Origin: Photorhabdus cinerea
GTDB lineage: Bacteria > Pseudomonadota > Gammaproteobacteria > Enterobacterales > Enterobacteriaceae
Length of the DNA stretch: 22,464 bases
Reading direction: 5' to 3'
NCBI RefSeq assembly: GCF_011189575.1
Contig: NZ_PUJW01000034.1
Coordinates: 1 to 22,464, forward strand
The translations under genes were made by a program, and so were the position numbers. This document shows, piece after piece, positions 21,179-22,464 of the stretch. Below the pieces are notes generated by a model. The model saw only the letters and a list, made by a program, of their open reading frames with translations, had not been told where the DNA came from and did not search any database. Every line of letters begins with the position of its first letter. Position 1 is the first letter of the stretch.

Positions 21179-21835
21179 ATGAGAGATTATTTATCACTGA
21201 TTACCCCTCAGCATAGAACGGCAAATAAATTTGTTACTCACATCGATTTCATTACCCGGCCACTATCTAATATTGCTACTGTTGCAGGTTTTTTGAATAC
21301 CCAATTCTCAATTGATGAGGCGGTTGGGGTTCAACTAGACGCAGTAGGAGAGTGGATTGGCATATCTCGGTATGTCAAAACGCCGATTGTCGGGGTGTAT
21401 TTTGCGCTCGATACGGAAGGCGTGGGGCTAGATGAAGGGAGCTGGAAACGGCAATATGACTCTGATTCCGGCTTTACAGAGCTTGATGATGAAACTTACC
21501 GAACCATATTGCGCACAAAAATTCGAGCGAATCACTGGGATGGTACGAATGAAATGCTAGCTGAGATTTATCAGGGAGTAATTCCCGACGAATCTGTATT
21601 AATATTTTTCGTTGATAACCAAGACATGACGATGGATGTTTATGTTACTGGCGGTGTCGTGCCAGAAGTTGTTAAAGCGGTTATTCAGCAAGGATATTTA
21701 AATATTAAACCCGGAGCAGTCAGAGTTAATAATTATACCAATTCAGAAAATAGAGGAGTTATTTTCGGATTTGATTCAGACAGTAAATATATTGCCGGTT
21801 TTGATACTGGTTGTTGGTCCATTCTATTAAATTAA
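21179..21835 (+). CDS. Tail/baseplate protein (DUF2612, gp48/gpI-like position)
   Basis: A 218-residue protein. ATG 21179 is chosen with GAGGTGA (21170-21176) just before it; GTG 21173 lies within that binding site. The signature TRPLSNIATVAGFLNTQFSIDEAVGVQLDAVGEWIGISR, VYFALDTEGVGLDEGSWKRQYD and LDDETYRTILRTKIRANHWDGT is characteristic of DUF2612. It bridges the J-like protein and the tail fiber. Its C-terminal third is more AT-rich than the rest, running into the AT-rich start of the fiber gene. Confidence 0.83.
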   Translation: MRDYLSLITPQHRTANKFVTHIDFITRPLSNIATVAGFLNTQFSIDEAVGVQLDAVGEWIGISRYVKTPIVGVYFALDTEGVGLDEGSWKRQYDSDSGFTELDDETYRTILRTKIRANHWDGTNEMLAEIYQGVIPDESVLIFFVDNQDMTMDVYVTGGVVPEVVKAVIQQGYLNIKPGAVRVNNYTNSENRGVIFGFDSDSKYIAGFDTGCWSILLN

Positions 21836-21846
21836 GAGTAAAATAA

Positions 21847-22464
21847 ATGGCTAAGAATGAATTTCTAACCTTTGGTATGGCCGAAGGCGCTAACGTATTG
21901 TCAAATGACGAGTACGCAGCGTTAGCAGCGAGAGTAAATGGGTTTAGTGCGGGCGTTGCAAAGTCCCGCGAATTAAATAAAGCCTGGCGGCAATCATCTA
22001 TTATTACGCATATTCTTGCTGATTTTATCGCAAAAGAATCTGGCAATGATGTTCTGGATAATGGGAATATCGACGCTCTGAAAAGTAATTTGGCATTAGC
22101 AATTAAAAATGCCCTGCCGGAAGTCCGTGACGCCACACTCACAGAAAAAGGCATAATACAATTAAGTAACGCTACAGATAGCACCAGTGAAAGGCTTGCT
22201 GCTACTCCTAGGGCCGTAAAATACGCTTATGACTTAGCAAATACGGCAAACAATAACGCCAACACCAAGTTATCAAAATCCCAAAACGGCGCGGATATCC
22301 CAGACAAGAATGCGTTTGTGAAAAACTTGGGTTTAGTGGAAACGGTGAATAAGGCGAATAATGCGTATCCAAAATCTGGTGGTATTGTAAACGGGTATGT
22401 GGATGCCACTGGATATATTTCCGGTAAGGGTGTGTATGAAGCACCCGGTATTCGGGTATATAGT
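21847..22464 (+). CDS. Tail fiber protein, N-terminal part (cut by right edge)
   Basis: Starting at ATG 21847 (AAGAG 9 nt upstream), the frame is open for 206 codons to the window's end. The N-terminus (FLTFGMAEGANVLSNDEYAALAARVNGFSAGVAKSRELNKAWRQSS) is the baseplate-attachment domain found in enterobacterial phage fibers. It is followed by LTEKGIIQLSNATDSTSERLAATPRAVKYAYDLAN, a repeat-type fiber motif found in many such proteins, and by NAYPKSGGIVNGYVDATGYIS. It should recognise the host surface via a C-terminal tip that is not in the window. Codon use is AT-rich as is common for fibers. Confidence 0.88.
   Translation, partial: MAKNEFLTFGMAEGANVLSNDEYAALAARVNGFSAGVAKSRELNKAWRQSSIITHILADFIAKESGNDVLDNGNIDALKSNLALAIKNALPEVRDATLTEKGIIQLSNATDSTSERLAATPRAVKYAYDLANTANNNANTKLSKSQNGADIPDKNAFVKNLGLVETVNKANNAYPKSGGIVNGYVDATGYISGKGVYEAPGIRVYS

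Noticed and set aside
21759..22184. Minus-strand open frame of 141 codons opposite the fiber start
   Set aside because: Shadow of the DUF2612 end and the fiber gene; no sensible start or domain.
1..22464. CRISPR arrays, tRNA genes, insertion sequences, integrase or att sites
   Set aside because: No regularly spaced repeats with spacers, cloverleaf sequences, transposase frames or recombinase genes were seen.

Overview
The window is part of the late (virion-building) region of a temperate tailed phage or prophage with a contractile tail (myovirus morphology). The host is probably a gamma-proteobacterium. The fiber start, the GhoS-type protein and the style of the Shine-Dalgarno sites point to Enterobacterales, perhaps a Morganellaceae-type host such as Xenorhabdus, Photorhabdus or Providencia. 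The host call is inference only: no bacterial gene, integrase, att site, tRNA or rRNA is visible. All genes but one lie on the + strand, tightly packed with many 1-50 nt overlaps. Both ends are cut: a gene runs in from the left edge and a tail fiber runs off the right edge.

Layout. (1) 1-1623: small pre-terminase genes, mostly unrecognised, plus one minus-strand gene for an orphan GhoS-like (former DUF2622) protein. (2) 1636-3766: terminase small and large subunits. (3) 3767-3983: an unusual 217-bp gap with a terminator-like hairpin and two perfect inverted repeats. (4) 3984-10887: head and neck, comprising DUF1073-type portal, SPP1 gp7/Mu F-like head protein, DUF2213 protease/scaffold, cement protein, DUF2184-type major capsid protein, then a run of head-tail connector and neck proteins. 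(5) 10891-15413: DUF3383 sheath, DUF3277 tube, tail assembly chaperone with a -1 frameshift extension, and a tape measure carrying a lytic-type C-terminal domain. (6) 15413-17442: Dit-like protein, baseplate plug and hub. (7) 17439-18814: three accessory-looking genes interrupting the baseplate module (a secreted protein, a beta-rich unknown, and a coiled-coil membrane-anchored protein). (8) 18884-22464: Gp138-type spike, gp25-like wedge, baseplate J, DUF2612 protein and the start of a tail fiber.

How it works together: terminase packages DNA through the portal into a head shaped by the DUF2213 protein. The connectors join it to a sheathed tail whose length is set by the tape measure. The baseplate carries a spike and fibers for cell attachment and envelope puncture.

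Most notable non-routine signals: a double -1 slippery heptamer (13178-13187) in the tail chaperone; a candidate nested scaffold start inside the DUF2213 gene (6689); the three-gene cassette at 17439-18814, with 11-residue coiled-coil repeats and an internal start behind a 9-nt perfect anti-SD match; the orphan GhoS-like gene; and the structured terL-portal gap. Family names come from reading the protein sequences and remembered family features; no search was run.
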